NCBI GenBank assembly: GCA_015068155.1 | Contig: SVLC01000003.1 | Coordinates: 1 to 63,014, forward strand | Length of the DNA: 63,014 nucleotides | Origin: Oscillospiraceae bacterium | GTDB lineage: Bacteria; Bacillota; Clostridia; Oscillospirales; Oscillospiraceae | Direction: 5' to 3' | Shown: positions 1 to 7,249 of the stretch, piece after piece | How positions within the stretch are numbered: position 1 is the stretch's first letter | How the letters are laid out: every line of letters begins with the position of its first letter | Position numbers and translations under genes: made by a program | Notes under the pieces: generated by a model | The model's database searches: none | What the model saw: the letters and a program-made list of their open reading frames with translations, nothing else | What the model was told of the DNA's origin: nothing

Positions 1-226
1 ACTCGCTACGACGGATTTTAAGGGCAGTTCGTTCCTCATAGGACATACGACCACCGAAACGGTTTAACTGCTCCTCAACCGCTTGGAGTTCGTTCCTAAC
101 TGTGTTCTCGTCTAATGGGTCAATGATGTCAAGAACATATCGAGATAAGGTCTTGTCTGCCTCTATACTTGCTTTCTTGATACGCTTTTTTCGTTCCTCA
201 CTTAATACGATTTTAATGCTTGTCAT
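1..226 (-). CDS. Partial ribbon-helix-helix-like / mobilization accessory protein
   Basis: This is the N-terminal 75 codons of a leftward gene that runs off the window edge. I translated it by hand: it starts MTSIKIVLSEERKKRIK and continues as a charged, helical protein with a segment resembling VEEQLNRFGGRMS. The short beta-strand start followed by lysine-rich helices resembles CopG/RHH or plasmid mobilization accessory proteins, but that is a resemblance only. The start ATG follows a GGAGG Shine-Dalgarno (SD) sequence and abuts the stop codon of the upstream DUF2958 gene (TAAATG), so the two are probably translationally coupled. Its neighbours, including a relaxase fragment, suggest a mobile-element origin. 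Confidence 0.6.
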   Translation of the reverse strand, partial: MTSIKIVLSEERKKRIKKASIEADKTLSRYVLDIIDPLDENTVRNELQAVEEQLNRFGGRMSYEERTALKIRRSE

Positions 227-607
227 TTATCTTTCCTCCACATCTTCTGTAATTTCATAGCCGTGTGACCACGGGTCAGGACCGGCAACCTCTGCCACAG
301 TCTTGTTATCATAAAGGGCATACTGCACATTGATACCGACCAAACCGTTTGGACGGTCTACCGATATGCCCTCCAATTCCGAGAGCAGAACATACCCCCA
401 TTCTCTGCAATAGATTTCACAGAGACCAAAGAGCAACCAATCGCCGTCCTCTTGCTTTTCTCCCTCCGTGATTACCCAATGCATATAGTCGCCACCGTTC
501 CCGTCGGGAATGTAATATTTGACGGCAACGGTTGCTTGGTCACCTTGTCCGTCTGTGGAATAGAGGGGTTGCAACCTTGCCTCTATTTCTTTGTTCATTA
601 GTTTCAT
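227..607 (-). CDS. DUF2958 family protein
   Basis: 126 aa. The opening MKLMNKEIEARLQPLYSTD, the later region FFG-like LLFGLCEIY and the LLSELEG segment match the DUF2958 pattern (start near MKLLTKE..RLPPLY, then an aromatic-rich alpha/beta domain). The family is typically carried by plasmids and integrative elements, and its function is unknown. It has a strong SD (AAAGGAG, about 8 nt before the ATG). Its stop codon directly precedes the next leftward gene. It belongs with the relaxase fragment at 667-1179 as part of a mobile-element remnant. Confidence 0.7.
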   Translation of the reverse strand: MKLMNKEIEARLQPLYSTDGQGDQATVAVKYYIPDGNGGDYMHWVITEGEKQEDGDWLLFGLCEIYCREWGYVLLSELEGISVDRPNGLVGINVQYALYDNKTVAEVAGPDPWSHGYEITEDVEER

Positions 608-666
608 TCGCTTTTGCTCCTTTCATAGTATTTGAGAAATGTCGCCTTTTCTCATAATAAGTATGA

Positions 667-1179
667 AAGAAGGACGCCGTTTCCCTCGTAGAGTTCGTGT
701 TGACATTCTCCCCCGAAATGGAGGAGGAGTTGGATTTTGATAGGTGGCGCAAGGCGAACCTTAAATGGTTGGAGGAGCAATTTGGCAAAGACAAAATCAT
801 ACGCTGGGACTATAATGCAGACGAACGCTGTCAGCATCTCCATGCCTTCGTAGTACCAACTGATGAGCGAGGGTATCTTAATGCCTCCCGATATTTTGGC
901 AAGAAAAAACGAATAATCGCCCTGCAAGACAGCTATGCAGAGGCGATGGAGCAGTTTGGACTTGAACGAGGTAGGAGCAAAGAGGAGACGGGAGCAAACC
1001 ACCAATCACTTGCCGAGTGGCATAAGCAAGAGGAAGAACGGTTACTTGCTGAAATCGTAAAAATTGAAAAAGAAAAGGCGGTCATTGAGCAAGTCAAGAA
1101 CCGTGTCTTTGCCGATGATAGAGCAGTACCCCAAAGGTCTCGTGTTGTCGGCGACGATTTATTTAATTGTTTGGAATAG
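667..1179 (+). pseudogene. Fragment of MobV/Pre family relaxase
   Basis: The translation from about 667 (KKDAVSLVEFVLTFSPEM, then HLHAFVVPTDERG and LNASRYFG) matches the middle of plasmid recombination/mobilization (Pre/Mob, MobV) relaxases, including the HxH metal-binding region HLHAF. The N-terminal part with the first catalytic motifs is missing, and an in-frame TGA sits at 664-666. The C-terminal part is lost: after about position 1130 the reading frame runs into unrelated sequence and stops at 1179. Full-length MobV proteins are usually around 400 residues or more, so this is a non-functional piece. The only usable start is GTG at 697. Confidence 0.75.
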
Positions 1180-1196
1180 TAAAAATAGATAGTCAA

Positions 1197-1397
1197 CTAA
1201 CAAAACGATATACCGATGTCCGTCAGCAGGCCCTTCAGCTCGTCAAAGGGCATGCTGTAGCGCTGGGAAAGATACCGCAAAGAAGCGCCCAGCTCGCCGT
1301 CGGGGCCGCCGTACTGGCTGATGATGATAGATGCCAGACGGGGATTGGGTTTGGCGATCTTCACGGGGTATTGCAGCTTTTTGTTATATTCAAACAT
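1197..1397 (-). pseudogene. cotJC: 5' fragment of spore coat manganese-catalase-like gene cotJC
   Basis: The 66 codons begin MFEYNKKLQYPVKI and include the signature ISQYGGPDGELGASLRYLSQRY of CotJC, a di-manganese catalase-like spore coat protein normally near 190-200 aa. Identity to the family stops after LLTDIG (about position 1210). The expected continuation TEELAHLE is replaced by ISFC and a stop. The gene is therefore truncated at the junction with the mobile-element remnant to its left. SD AAAGGAGG precedes the ATG, and the gene lies 12 bp after the cotJA-cotJB fusion in the standard cotJ order. The metal-binding residues beyond the junction are lost. Confidence 0.85.
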
Positions 1398-1409
1398 GAC
1401 TTGCCTCCT

Positions 1410-1847
1410 TTAATTGCCGGAATATTCCCAGGGCCACGGATCATCCAGCCAGGCATAGCCGTCCCGGTTGGCGGGGATCGTGTGCTTCATGGGGCCGCAG
1501 TCGGTGTGATATTGCATCATACCGTTGTGATAGATGTCCTGATAGGCCCGGTAAAGGGCCAGCGCCTCCTTGTCATGCCGGTGGGTATCCAGGTACAGCG
1601 CCATTTCCTGCAGGGCAAACCCCAGCGCCTGCAGCTCGGAAAGGGGGGTGATGGGCTTTTCTTTATTGTTGACCATGCCCATGAAGGGCAGATCCAGCCC
1701 CTGGAATAAGGTGCCCCGGATCAATCCTTTTCTTGCCTCGTATTTTGGGGGATCTTCCGGCTGAAAGGGTACATAGGGGTTGGCCAGCGGTGCCGAAGCG
1801 GGGAGATTGCCCTCATAGCCATCCCGTTCATTTCGGTTTTTGTCCAA
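1410..1847 (-). CDS. cotJB: CotJA-CotJB fusion spore coat protein
   Basis: 145 aa. Residues about 22-58 (NPYVPFQPEDPPKYEA, KGLIRGTLFQGLDLPF) match CotJA. Residues about 68-143 (LQALGFALQEMALYLDTH, then WLDDPWPWE near the end) match CotJB. In Bacillus these are separate small proteins of the CotJABC inner-coat complex; here they are one reading frame. The start is TTG at 1847, chosen because AGGAGG lies 7 nt upstream and no in-frame ATG fits better. It is the first gene of the cotJ operon and divergent from cwlD, with a sporulation-type -10 box at 1895-1902. Confidence 0.8.
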   Translation of the reverse strand: MDKNRNERDGYEGNLPASAPLANPYVPFQPEDPPKYEARKGLIRGTLFQGLDLPFMGMVNNKEKPITPLSELQALGFALQEMALYLDTHRHDKEALALYRAYQDIYHNGMMQYHTDCGPMKHTIPANRDGYAWLDDPWPWEYSGN

Positions 1848-1894
1848 AAAACATTCCTCCTTACGAAATCTGTGTGAACTTGTCGTTCCGGGTC

Positions 1895-1902
1895 ATACTA
1901 TG
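1895..1902 (-). promoter_or_regulatory. Putative mother-cell sigma (SigE/SigK-like) -10 box for cotJ
   Basis: On the minus strand this reads CATAGTAT, resembling the CATAnnnT -10 element of sigma-E/K promoters, with ACATAC-like sequence about 8 bp further upstream. It sits 48 bp before the TTG start of cotJA-cotJB. The assignment rests on motif likeness and on CotJ being a mother-cell coat protein. Confidence 0.45.
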
Positions 1903-1931
1903 CCGGCGGTGGTATGTGTGTGCGTAAAGGG

Positions 1932-1939
1932 CATAGACT
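1932..1939 (+). promoter_or_regulatory. Putative mother-cell sigma -10 box for cwlD
   Basis: CATAGACT, preceded by G, lies 17 nt before the cwlD ATG. The same octamer occurs on the minus strand before dapA (58341-58348), and close variants precede spoIIIAA and the SleC-like cluster. The predicted transcript would begin at about the Shine-Dalgarno sequence. Confidence 0.5.
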
Positions 1940-1955
1940 TTTGTGAGGTGTTGCT

Positions 1956-2654
1956 ATGAAAAAAGATTTGCTGAGCCTGTGGCCCATGTATTGCGCGGTG
2001 TTTTTGATATGTATGATCCTGGCGGTAAGCGGCAGCCGGGCCGTCACCGCCTGGTCGGAAAATCAACCGGTCCGGCGGCAACGGGTCTTCGTCATCGATG
2101 CCGGACACGGGGGAGAGGATGGAGGCGCCGTTTCCTGCACCGGCGTTCCGGAGAGCCGGATCAATCTGCAGATCGCCCTGCGGCTGCGGGATCTGATGCA
2201 TCTGATGGGGTATGGGACTTATATGATCCGCACCACCGATACCGCGGTTTACACCGAAGGGAAAACCGTGGCTGAAAAAAAGATCTCCGATCTGAAAAAC
2301 CGGGTAAAGCTGGTCAATGCCCAGGAAAATCCCATACTGGTGTCCATCCATCAAAATTACTTCGGCCAGAGCCGGTACTGCGGCGCCCAGGTGTTTTACA
2401 ACCGGGTCTGCGGCGCGGAAGAACTGGCTGCGGCGCTGCAAAGCAGCTTCCTGCAGACCCTGAACCCGGGCAGCAACCGGCAATGCAAGCCGTCGTCCAA
2501 TGTGTACCTGATGGAGCATATCCAATGCCCCGGGATCCTGGTGGAGTGCGGATTTTTGTCCAACGCCGCAGAAGAGGCGCTGCTGCGCAGGGAGGATTAT
2601 CAAAAGAAGCTCTGCTGCGTCATCGCTGCGGCTTTGGCCCAAGGGGCGAATTGA
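1956..2654 (+). CDS. cwlD: Germination-type N-acetylmuramoyl-L-alanine amidase CwlD
   Basis: 232 aa. An N-terminal membrane anchor or signal (about 8-28) is followed by an Amidase_3 domain (about 43-230). Zinc ligands are visible as H51 (DAGHGGEDGG), E66 (PESRIN) and H132 (SIHQN), with catalytic E197 in VECGFLSN. In spore formers CwlD removes peptides from muramic acid so that PdaA can form the muramic-delta-lactam of the spore cortex. Its size and single-domain layout fit CwlD better than multidomain vegetative autolysins. SD GAGGTG. It is divergent from the cotJ operon and shares a sporulation-type -10 box with other genes in the window. Confidence 0.85.
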   Translation: MKKDLLSLWPMYCAVFLICMILAVSGSRAVTAWSENQPVRRQRVFVIDAGHGGEDGGAVSCTGVPESRINLQIALRLRDLMHLMGYGTYMIRTTDTAVYTEGKTVAEKKISDLKNRVKLVNAQENPILVSIHQNYFGQSRYCGAQVFYNRVCGAEELAAALQSSFLQTLNPGSNRQCKPSSNVYLMEHIQCPGILVECGFLSNAAEEALLRREDYQKKLCCVIAAALAQGAN

Positions 2655-2658
2655 ACAC

Positions 2659-2687
2659 TTGACCCCATGGGGTTTGCTTGCTATAAT
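2659..2687 (+). promoter_or_regulatory. Sigma-A promoter of radA
   Basis: TTGACC (2659-2664), a 17-bp spacer and a perfect TATAAT (2682-2687). It lies just after the cwlD stop and decides the radA start: the upstream ATG at 2667 is inside the promoter. Confidence 0.85.
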
Positions 2688-2717
2688 ACACGAAAGAAAA
2701 CAGGAGGAGTGGTTGCC

Positions 2718-4079
2718 ATGGCAAAAAATAAGACCGTGTATTTCTGCACGGAATGCGGTAACGAATCGCCCAAGTGGCAGGGAAGATGTCCCGGCTGCGG
2801 GGCGTGGAATACCCTGCAGGAGCATATGGAAAAGCCGGCCCTGCCGGGACGGGCCAAAACGGCCGCTACCGCCGGACAGCGGCAGCCCAAGCCTCTGGCC
2901 ATGCTGGACAGCGGTGACGAGATCCGGTTTTCCACCGCCTCCGGCGAGCTGGACCGTGTGCTGGGCGGCGGCGCCGTGGCAGGCAGCCTGGTGCTGGTGG
3001 GCGGCGCGCCGGGCATCGGCAAGTCCACGCTGCTTTTGCAGATCTGCAACGCCCTTTGCGCCGGACGAACAGTTTTGTATGTATCCGGCGAGGAAAGCGA
3101 AAAACAACTGAAGCTGCGATCGCAGCGGCTGGGGGTCGCGCCGGAGGGGCTGTATATCTTTTCGGAAACCAGGCTGTCGGATATTCTGGAGGCGGTGGCC
3201 CAAATCCAGCCGGATGTGCTGATCATCGACTCGATCCAGACCGTGTACTGCGAGGAAAACGAGTCTTCTCCCGGCTCGGTATCCCAGGTGAAGGACTGCA
3301 CCATGGCCCTGATGAACCTGAGCAAAAGCCAGGGCATCACCGTCTTTGTGGTGGGCCATATCAATAAAGACGGCAATATTGCCGGTCCCAAGGTGCTGGA
3401 GCATATGGTGGACTGCGTGCTGTATTTTGAGGGAGATCCCAATACCGCCTACCGTCTGCTGCGGGCGGCAAAAAACCGGTTCGGCTCCACCAACGAGATC
3501 GGCGTGTTTGAGATGCGGGACTGCGGCCTGGTGGAAGTGCCCAATCCCAGCCAGATGCTGCTGGCCGGCCGTCCGGAAAACGCCAGCGGCACCTGCGTTT
3601 CCTGCGTTATGGAGGGCACGCGGCCCATCCTGGCGGAGGTGCAGGCCCTGGTGAGCAAAACCGGCTTCAACGTGCCCCGCAGAACCGCCGACGGCTTCGA
3701 TATCAACCGGGCCGCCCTGCTGCTGGCGGTAACGGAAAAACGGGCCGGCATGAAGCTGAGCCTTATGGACGCCTACATCAATGTGATCGGCGGTCTGCGG
3801 CTAGATGAACCGGGGGCCGATCTGGCGGTGGTGCTGGCCATCGCTTCTTCCTACCGGGACGCGGTGATCCCAGGCGATCTGGCGGCCATTGGAGAAGTGG
3901 GCCTGACCGGTGAGATCCGGGCGGTTTCGCATATGGACCAAAGATTGCAGGAAGTTGCAAGATTGGGGTTCAGCAAATGTGTGATCCCCAGATTTGGCTC
4001 GGAAAAGTTGGAAATTCCCGCCAATTTAACGGTCTACCGGGTGCGCAATATCCGGGAAGCCATTGAAACCGCCATGTAA
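2718..4079 (+). CDS. radA: DNA repair protein RadA
   Basis: 453 aa, normal length for RadA, a RecA-like ATPase and branch-migration helicase in homologous recombination. In order: a C4 zinc finger (C10, C13, C24, C27), Walker A GGAPGIGKST (about 95-104), Walker B-type LIIDSIQ (about 168-174), the family-specific KNRFG motif (252-256) and a C-terminal Lon-like domain (TVYR..REAIE at the end). The ATG at 2718 is chosen because GGAGGAG lies 8 nt upstream, it gives the canonical MAKNKTVYFC start, and the earlier ATG lies inside the promoter. Confidence 0.95.
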   Translation: MAKNKTVYFCTECGNESPKWQGRCPGCGAWNTLQEHMEKPALPGRAKTAATAGQRQPKPLAMLDSGDEIRFSTASGELDRVLGGGAVAGSLVLVGGAPGIGKSTLLLQICNALCAGRTVLYVSGEESEKQLKLRSQRLGVAPEGLYIFSETRLSDILEAVAQIQPDVLIIDSIQTVYCEENESSPGSVSQVKDCTMALMNLSKSQGITVFVVGHINKDGNIAGPKVLEHMVDCVLYFEGDPNTAYRLLRAAKNRFGSTNEIGVFEMRDCGLVEVPNPSQMLLAGRPENASGTCVSCVMEGTRPILAEVQALVSKTGFNVPRRTADGFDINRAALLLAVTEKRAGMKLSLMDAYINVIGGLRLDEPGADLAVVLAIASSYRDAVIPGDLAAIGEVGLTGEIRAVSHMDQRLQEVARLGFSKCVIPRFGSEKLEIPANLTVYRVRNIREAIETAM

Positions 4080-4105
4080 ACCGGCTTCTGTGGGGAAGAA
4101 AAATC

Positions 4106-4134
4106 TTGACAAATTCCATAAGATTTGCTACCAT
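4106..4134 (+). promoter_or_regulatory. Sigma-A promoter of the tyrS T-box transcript
   Basis: TTGACA (4106-4111), 17-bp spacer, TACCAT (4129-4134, 4 of 6 matches to consensus). The T-box leader follows immediately. Confidence 0.7.
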
Positions 4135-4139
4135 ACACC

Positions 4140-4400
4140 CAACATGAAGATGGGAAGAAGTAAGCGATTGGTTTCCCCCAGAGAACTGCCGGTTGGTGCA
4201 AGGCAGCGGGAAAAGCCGCCGAAATACCTCCCGGAGTGGCCTGCCTGAACAGTTAGTAGGGCAGGACGGGTACGCCCGAAACAGCGCGAGGCGTTGTCAG
4301 ACGCCATGAGGCCCCCGCCGTGAGGTGCGGGCGAACCAGAGGTGGTACCGCGTATTTTTACGCCCTCTGTCCGTTTTGGACAGGGGGCGCTTATTTTTAT
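4140..4400 (+). promoter_or_regulatory. T-box riboswitch (tRNA-Tyr) upstream of tyrS
   Basis: The leader has the T-box hallmarks in order. The Stem I distal region has AGAGAACTGCCGGTTGGTGC. A likely specifier loop GAAATACC holds the tyrosine codon TAC at 4225-4227. The antiterminator T-box motif AGGTGGTACCGCG is at 4340-4352. An intrinsic terminator follows, with stem 4361-4372 / 4378-4389 and a T-rich tail. Uncharged tRNA-Tyr should pair with the specifier and the T-box bulge and allow read-through into tyrS. The specifier was assigned by position and its fit to the downstream gene; I did not fold the RNA. Confidence 0.92.
4361..4398 (+). terminator. T-box-controlled intrinsic terminator
   Basis: A 12-bp stem (CGCCCTCTGTCC / GGACAGGGGGCG, one G-T pair) with loop GTTTT and tail CTTATTTTT. 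It overlaps the downstream half of the T-box antiterminator, as expected for mutually exclusive folds. Confidence 0.88.
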
Positions 4401-4429
4401 AGAATCACTACATTCAGGAGGAAACCCAA

Positions 4430-5650
4430 ATGAAATTATATGACGAACTGGTGGCCCGCGGCCTCATCGCCCAGGTGACCAACGAAGCGGAGATCCGGGA
4501 AATGATCGACAACGGCAAGGCCACCTTCTACATCGGCTTTGACCCCACCGCCGACAGCCTGCACGTTGGCCACTTTATGGCTCTTTGCCTGATGAAGCGG
4601 CTGCAGATGGCCGGCAACAAGCCCATCGCCCTGATCGGCGGCGGCACCGCCATGATCGGCGACCCCTCCGGCCGCACCGATATGAGAAGCATGATGACCC
4701 GGGAGACTATTCAGCACAACTGCGAATGCTTCAAAAAGCAGATGGAACGGTTCATCGAATTCGGCGAGGGCAAGGCCCAAATGGTCAACAACGCCGATTG
4801 GCTGCTGGATCTGAACTATGTGGATGTGCTGCGGGAGGTGGGCGCCTGCTTCTCCGTGAATAATATGCTTCGGGCCGAATGCTACAAGCAGCGGATGGAG
4901 AAGGGCCTGAGCTTCCTGGAATTCAACTATATGATCATGCAGTCCTACGATTTCTACTATCTGTACAATCACTACGGCTGCAATATGCAGTTCGGCGGCA
5001 ACGACCAGTGGAGCAATATGCTGGGCGGCACCGAGCTGATCCGCCGCAAGCTGGGTAAGGATGCCCACGCCATGACCATCACGCTGCTGCTGAATTCCGA
5101 AGGCAAGAAGATGGGCAAGACCGCTTCCGGCGCGGTATGGCTGGATCCCAACAAGACCAGCCCCTACGATTTCTACCAGTACTGGCGGAATGTGGAGGAT
5201 GCGGACGTGCTGAAGTGCATCCGGATGCTGACCTTCCTGCCCCTGGAGCAGATCGATGAAATGATGGACTGGAAGGATGCCCAGCTCAATACCGCCAAGG
5301 AGATCCTGGCCTACGAGCTGACCAAGCTGGTCCACGGCGAAGAGGAGGCCAGCAAGGCCCAGGCTGCCGCCAAGGCCCTGTTTATGGGCGGCGACGACGC
5401 CAATATGCCCACCACCGAGATCGCTGCTGACAAGCTGGTGGACGACGGCATCGGCATTCTCAATCTGATGGTGGCCTGCGGCCTGGCGCCCAGCAATAAG
5501 CAGGCCCGGCAGCTTGTGGAGCAGGGCGGCGTGTTCGTCAATGACGAAAAGGTGCCGGCGGCCCAGTTTGTGGTCACCCGGCAGATGCTGCAGCAGGGCG
5601 TGAAGATCCGCAAGGGCAAAAAGGTTTTCCACAAGGCCATATTGGCGTAA
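4430..5650 (+). CDS. tyrS: Tyrosine--tRNA ligase
   Basis: 406 aa class I aminoacyl-tRNA synthetase charging tRNA-Tyr. The HIGH-like HVGH is at 45-48, the tyrosine-pocket segment SYDFYYLY near 173-180, GGNDQW at 190-195, the KMSKS-equivalent KMGKT at 228-232, and a C-terminal S4 RNA-binding domain at about 340-406. SD AGGAGG. It is controlled by the T-box leader directly upstream, whose proposed specifier is TAC. An intrinsic terminator-like hairpin follows at 5684-5721. Confidence 0.97.
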   Translation: MKLYDELVARGLIAQVTNEAEIREMIDNGKATFYIGFDPTADSLHVGHFMALCLMKRLQMAGNKPIALIGGGTAMIGDPSGRTDMRSMMTRETIQHNCECFKKQMERFIEFGEGKAQMVNNADWLLDLNYVDVLREVGACFSVNNMLRAECYKQRMEKGLSFLEFNYMIMQSYDFYYLYNHYGCNMQFGGNDQWSNMLGGTELIRRKLGKDAHAMTITLLLNSEGKKMGKTASGAVWLDPNKTSPYDFYQYWRNVEDADVLKCIRMLTFLPLEQIDEMMDWKDAQLNTAKEILAYELTKLVHGEEEASKAQAAAKALFMGGDDANMPTTEIAADKLVDDGIGILNLMVACGLAPSNKQARQLVEQGGVFVNDEKVPAAQFVVTRQMLQQGVKIRKGKKVFHKAILA

Positions 5651-5683
5651 ACAGAAGGACGGGCAGAAGAACCGTTGCCTGCA

Positions 5684-5721
5684 AAAGCCGACAGATGCAA
5701 AGTCTGTCGGCTTTCTCTTTG
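5684..5721 (+). terminator. Terminator after tyrS
   Basis: A 12-bp perfect stem AAAGCCGACAGA / TCTGTCGGCTTT (5684-5695 / 5703-5714) followed by CTCTTTG. The T tract is interrupted but adequate. Confidence 0.7.
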
Positions 5722-5737
5722 CTTACAGAAGCGGAAA

Positions 5738-5790
5738 GCCTCCCCTGTGTAAGGGAAGGTGGGCCGCCGAAGGGCGGCTGGGAGGGGTTG
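5738..5790 (+). repeat. GC-rich palindromic intergenic repeat
   Basis: Starts CCTCCCC, contains an inner hairpin GCCGCCGAAGGGCGGC, and ends GGGAGGGGTT, so the outer arms also pair. It resembles dispersed palindromic intergenic repeats common in gut Clostridia. I see only one copy in this window, so family membership is an inference. Confidence 0.5.
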
Positions 5791-5815
5791 TTGGCATAGT
5801 GACAATTCCGCCGGT

Positions 5816-5869
5816 TTCTTGACATCTATACATACTTGACACCATTTTTCCGGTTCTATAACATTTTTT
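5816..5869. repeat. Left 54-bp terminal inverted repeat of the helicase unit
   Basis: It is an exact reverse complement of 7248-7301. It runs from TTCTTGACATCTATACATAC to TTCTATAACATTTTTT. It contains two CTTGACA copies 17 bp apart and an inward-facing promoter: TTGACA 5836-5841 with TATAAC 5857-5862 (15-bp spacer) or TAACAT 5859-5864 (17-bp spacer). Confidence 0.95.
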
Positions 5870-5889
5870 TCGGTTGTTTTTTTCTGCCG

Positions 5890-5923
5890 GTTGCACGAAA
5901 ATGTGCAACTTTCTTTCTTTTTT
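5890..5923 (+). terminator. Hairpin with T-rich tract in the leader of the helicase gene
   Basis: A 7-bp perfect stem GTTGCAC / GTGCAAC (5890-5896 / 5903-5909, loop GAAAAT) is followed by TTTCTTTCTTTTTT. It lies between the promoter in the left inverted repeat and the helicase start codon, so it could act as an attenuator limiting helicase expression. An origin-type hairpin is the alternative. Confidence 0.5.
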
Positions 5924-5962
5924 CACCTACTTATGAAAATACTTTTTATAAGGAGGACTTAA

Positions 5963-7249
5963 ATGGAAAAAAACAAACCCCAAAACTGGATGGAAAACGG
6001 CAAACTGGACGAGGTGGCTTTTGCCGAGGAATTCCTGCAAAAGCACCAAATGATCGCCTGCGACGGGGCGTTTTTCAGCCGGGAGGGCCGGGTCACCGAC
6101 GAACGGCTGCTGAAACGGGCCATCTATCTGGAGCTGAAGAACCATGTCCGCAGCGGTGTCAGCCGAAAGGTGGACAGCGTTCTTGCCACCATGCGCCTGG
6201 CCTGCGCCCACAAAACCCTGCCCCTGGAGGATCATGTGATCCACCTGGCCAACGGCACCTACCGCTTCGGCAAAGGCTTCACCCCGGAAAAGGAATTCTG
6301 CCGCCACCGGCTGCCGGTGAACTTTGACAAAAATGTGGAGCCGCCGGAGCAATGGCTGTCTTTCCTGGATGAATTATTATGCTATGAGGATATTCAGATC
6401 CTCCAGGAATTTATGGGCTATTGCCTGGTGCCCACCACAAAAGCTCAAAAAATGCTGATGATCATCGGCCAGGGCGGCGAGGGAAAAAGCCGCATCGGTC
6501 TGGTGATGAAGGCCATTTTCGGAGATAATCTTTCCATGGGCTCCATCAGCAAATTGGAATCCAGCCCCTTCGCCCGGGCGGATCTGGAGCATTTGCTGGT
6601 CTATGTGGACGATGATATGAAAATGGAGGCGCTGCCCTCTACCAATGTGCTGAAAACCGTGATCACTTCGGAGATCCCCATGGACCTGGAGCGAAAAGGG
6701 GAACAGAGCTACCAGGGCCTGCTCACGGCCCGGCTGATGGCCTTTGGCAACGGCGCTCTGCGGGCCGTGCACGATCACAGCCACGGATTTTACCGCCGGC
6801 AGATCGTGCTGTGGGCGCTGCCCCGGCCCGTTGACCGGATCGATGACCCGGAACTGGGGAAAAAGCTGACGGCGGAACGGGATCAGATCTTTATGTGGGC
6901 CTTGTTGGGTCTGCTGCGGCTGCGGCAGAACCATTATACCTTCACCGTCAGCCAGCGATCCATGGAAGCCATGCGCCGTTCCCGGGAGGAGGGGGATCCC
7001 ATCGCGGATTTTCTGTGTTCCACCGGTTATATCGAATTTCACCACCAGGGCTGCGCCACATCCCGGCAGTTATATGAAACCTACCGGGACTGGTGCGCCG
7101 ATAACGCCATGGAGCCGGCCCGGGATCAGGTGTTCTGGCGGACTTTGCGGGATCACGCCCAGCAGCTGGATCTGGTTTATACCAACGCGGTTCCCATTGG
7201 AAAAAACCGGTATGCCCGAGGTTTCCGGGGCATCCGGATCTGCCAATAA
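5963..7249 (+). CDS. SF3-type (D5/P4-like) helicase, phage/plasmid primase C-terminal family
   Basis: 428 aa. Walker A GQGGEGKS is at 169-176, an acidic Walker B VYVDDD at 213-218, a motif C/sensor-like segment MAFGNGAL at about 259-266 and an arginine-finger-like FYRRQ at 276-280. This order is typical of the helicase half of phage/plasmid P4-family primases and poxvirus D5-like proteins. The usual N-terminal primase (AEP or Toprim) domain is absent: residues 1-125 look like a short D5_N-type region. A winged-helix-like tail is likely at about 345-428. SD AAGGAGG with 7-nt spacing. No partner primase or integrase gene is adjacent. The predicted role is replicative unwinding of a small element. 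Confidence 0.75.
   Translation: MEKNKPQNWMENGKLDEVAFAEEFLQKHQMIACDGAFFSREGRVTDERLLKRAIYLELKNHVRSGVSRKVDSVLATMRLACAHKTLPLEDHVIHLANGTYRFGKGFTPEKEFCRHRLPVNFDKNVEPPEQWLSFLDELLCYEDIQILQEFMGYCLVPTTKAQKMLMIIGQGGEGKSRIGLVMKAIFGDNLSMGSISKLESSPFARADLEHLLVYVDDDMKMEALPSTNVLKTVITSEIPMDLERKGEQSYQGLLTARLMAFGNGALRAVHDHSHGFYRRQIVLWALPRPVDRIDDPELGKKLTAERDQIFMWALLGLLRLRQNHYTFTVSQRSMEAMRRSREEGDPIADFLCSTGYIEFHHQGCATSRQLYETYRDWCADNAMEPARDQVFWRTLRDHAQQLDLVYTNAVPIGKNRYARGFRGIRICQ

Noticed and set aside
2667..2717. Upstream start for radA adding 17 residues
   Set aside because: The ATG lies within a near-perfect sigma-A promoter, and ATG 2718 has the proper SD and canonical N-terminus.
1893..3404. Long open frame on the minus strand opposite cwlD and radA
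   Set aside because: It is antisense to two clear genes, has His/Gln-rich low-complexity composition typical of shadow frames, and no SD.
4436..5632. 398-codon open frame antisense to tyrS
   Set aside because: Shadow of the codon bias in tyrS; the product is His/Leu-rich nonsense with no family resemblance.
5963..7249. Helicase gene product as a transposase or integrase
   Set aside because: Walker A, acidic Walker B and arginine-finger motifs fit SF3 ATPase. No DDE, HUH or tyrosine-recombinase catalytic pattern is visible.
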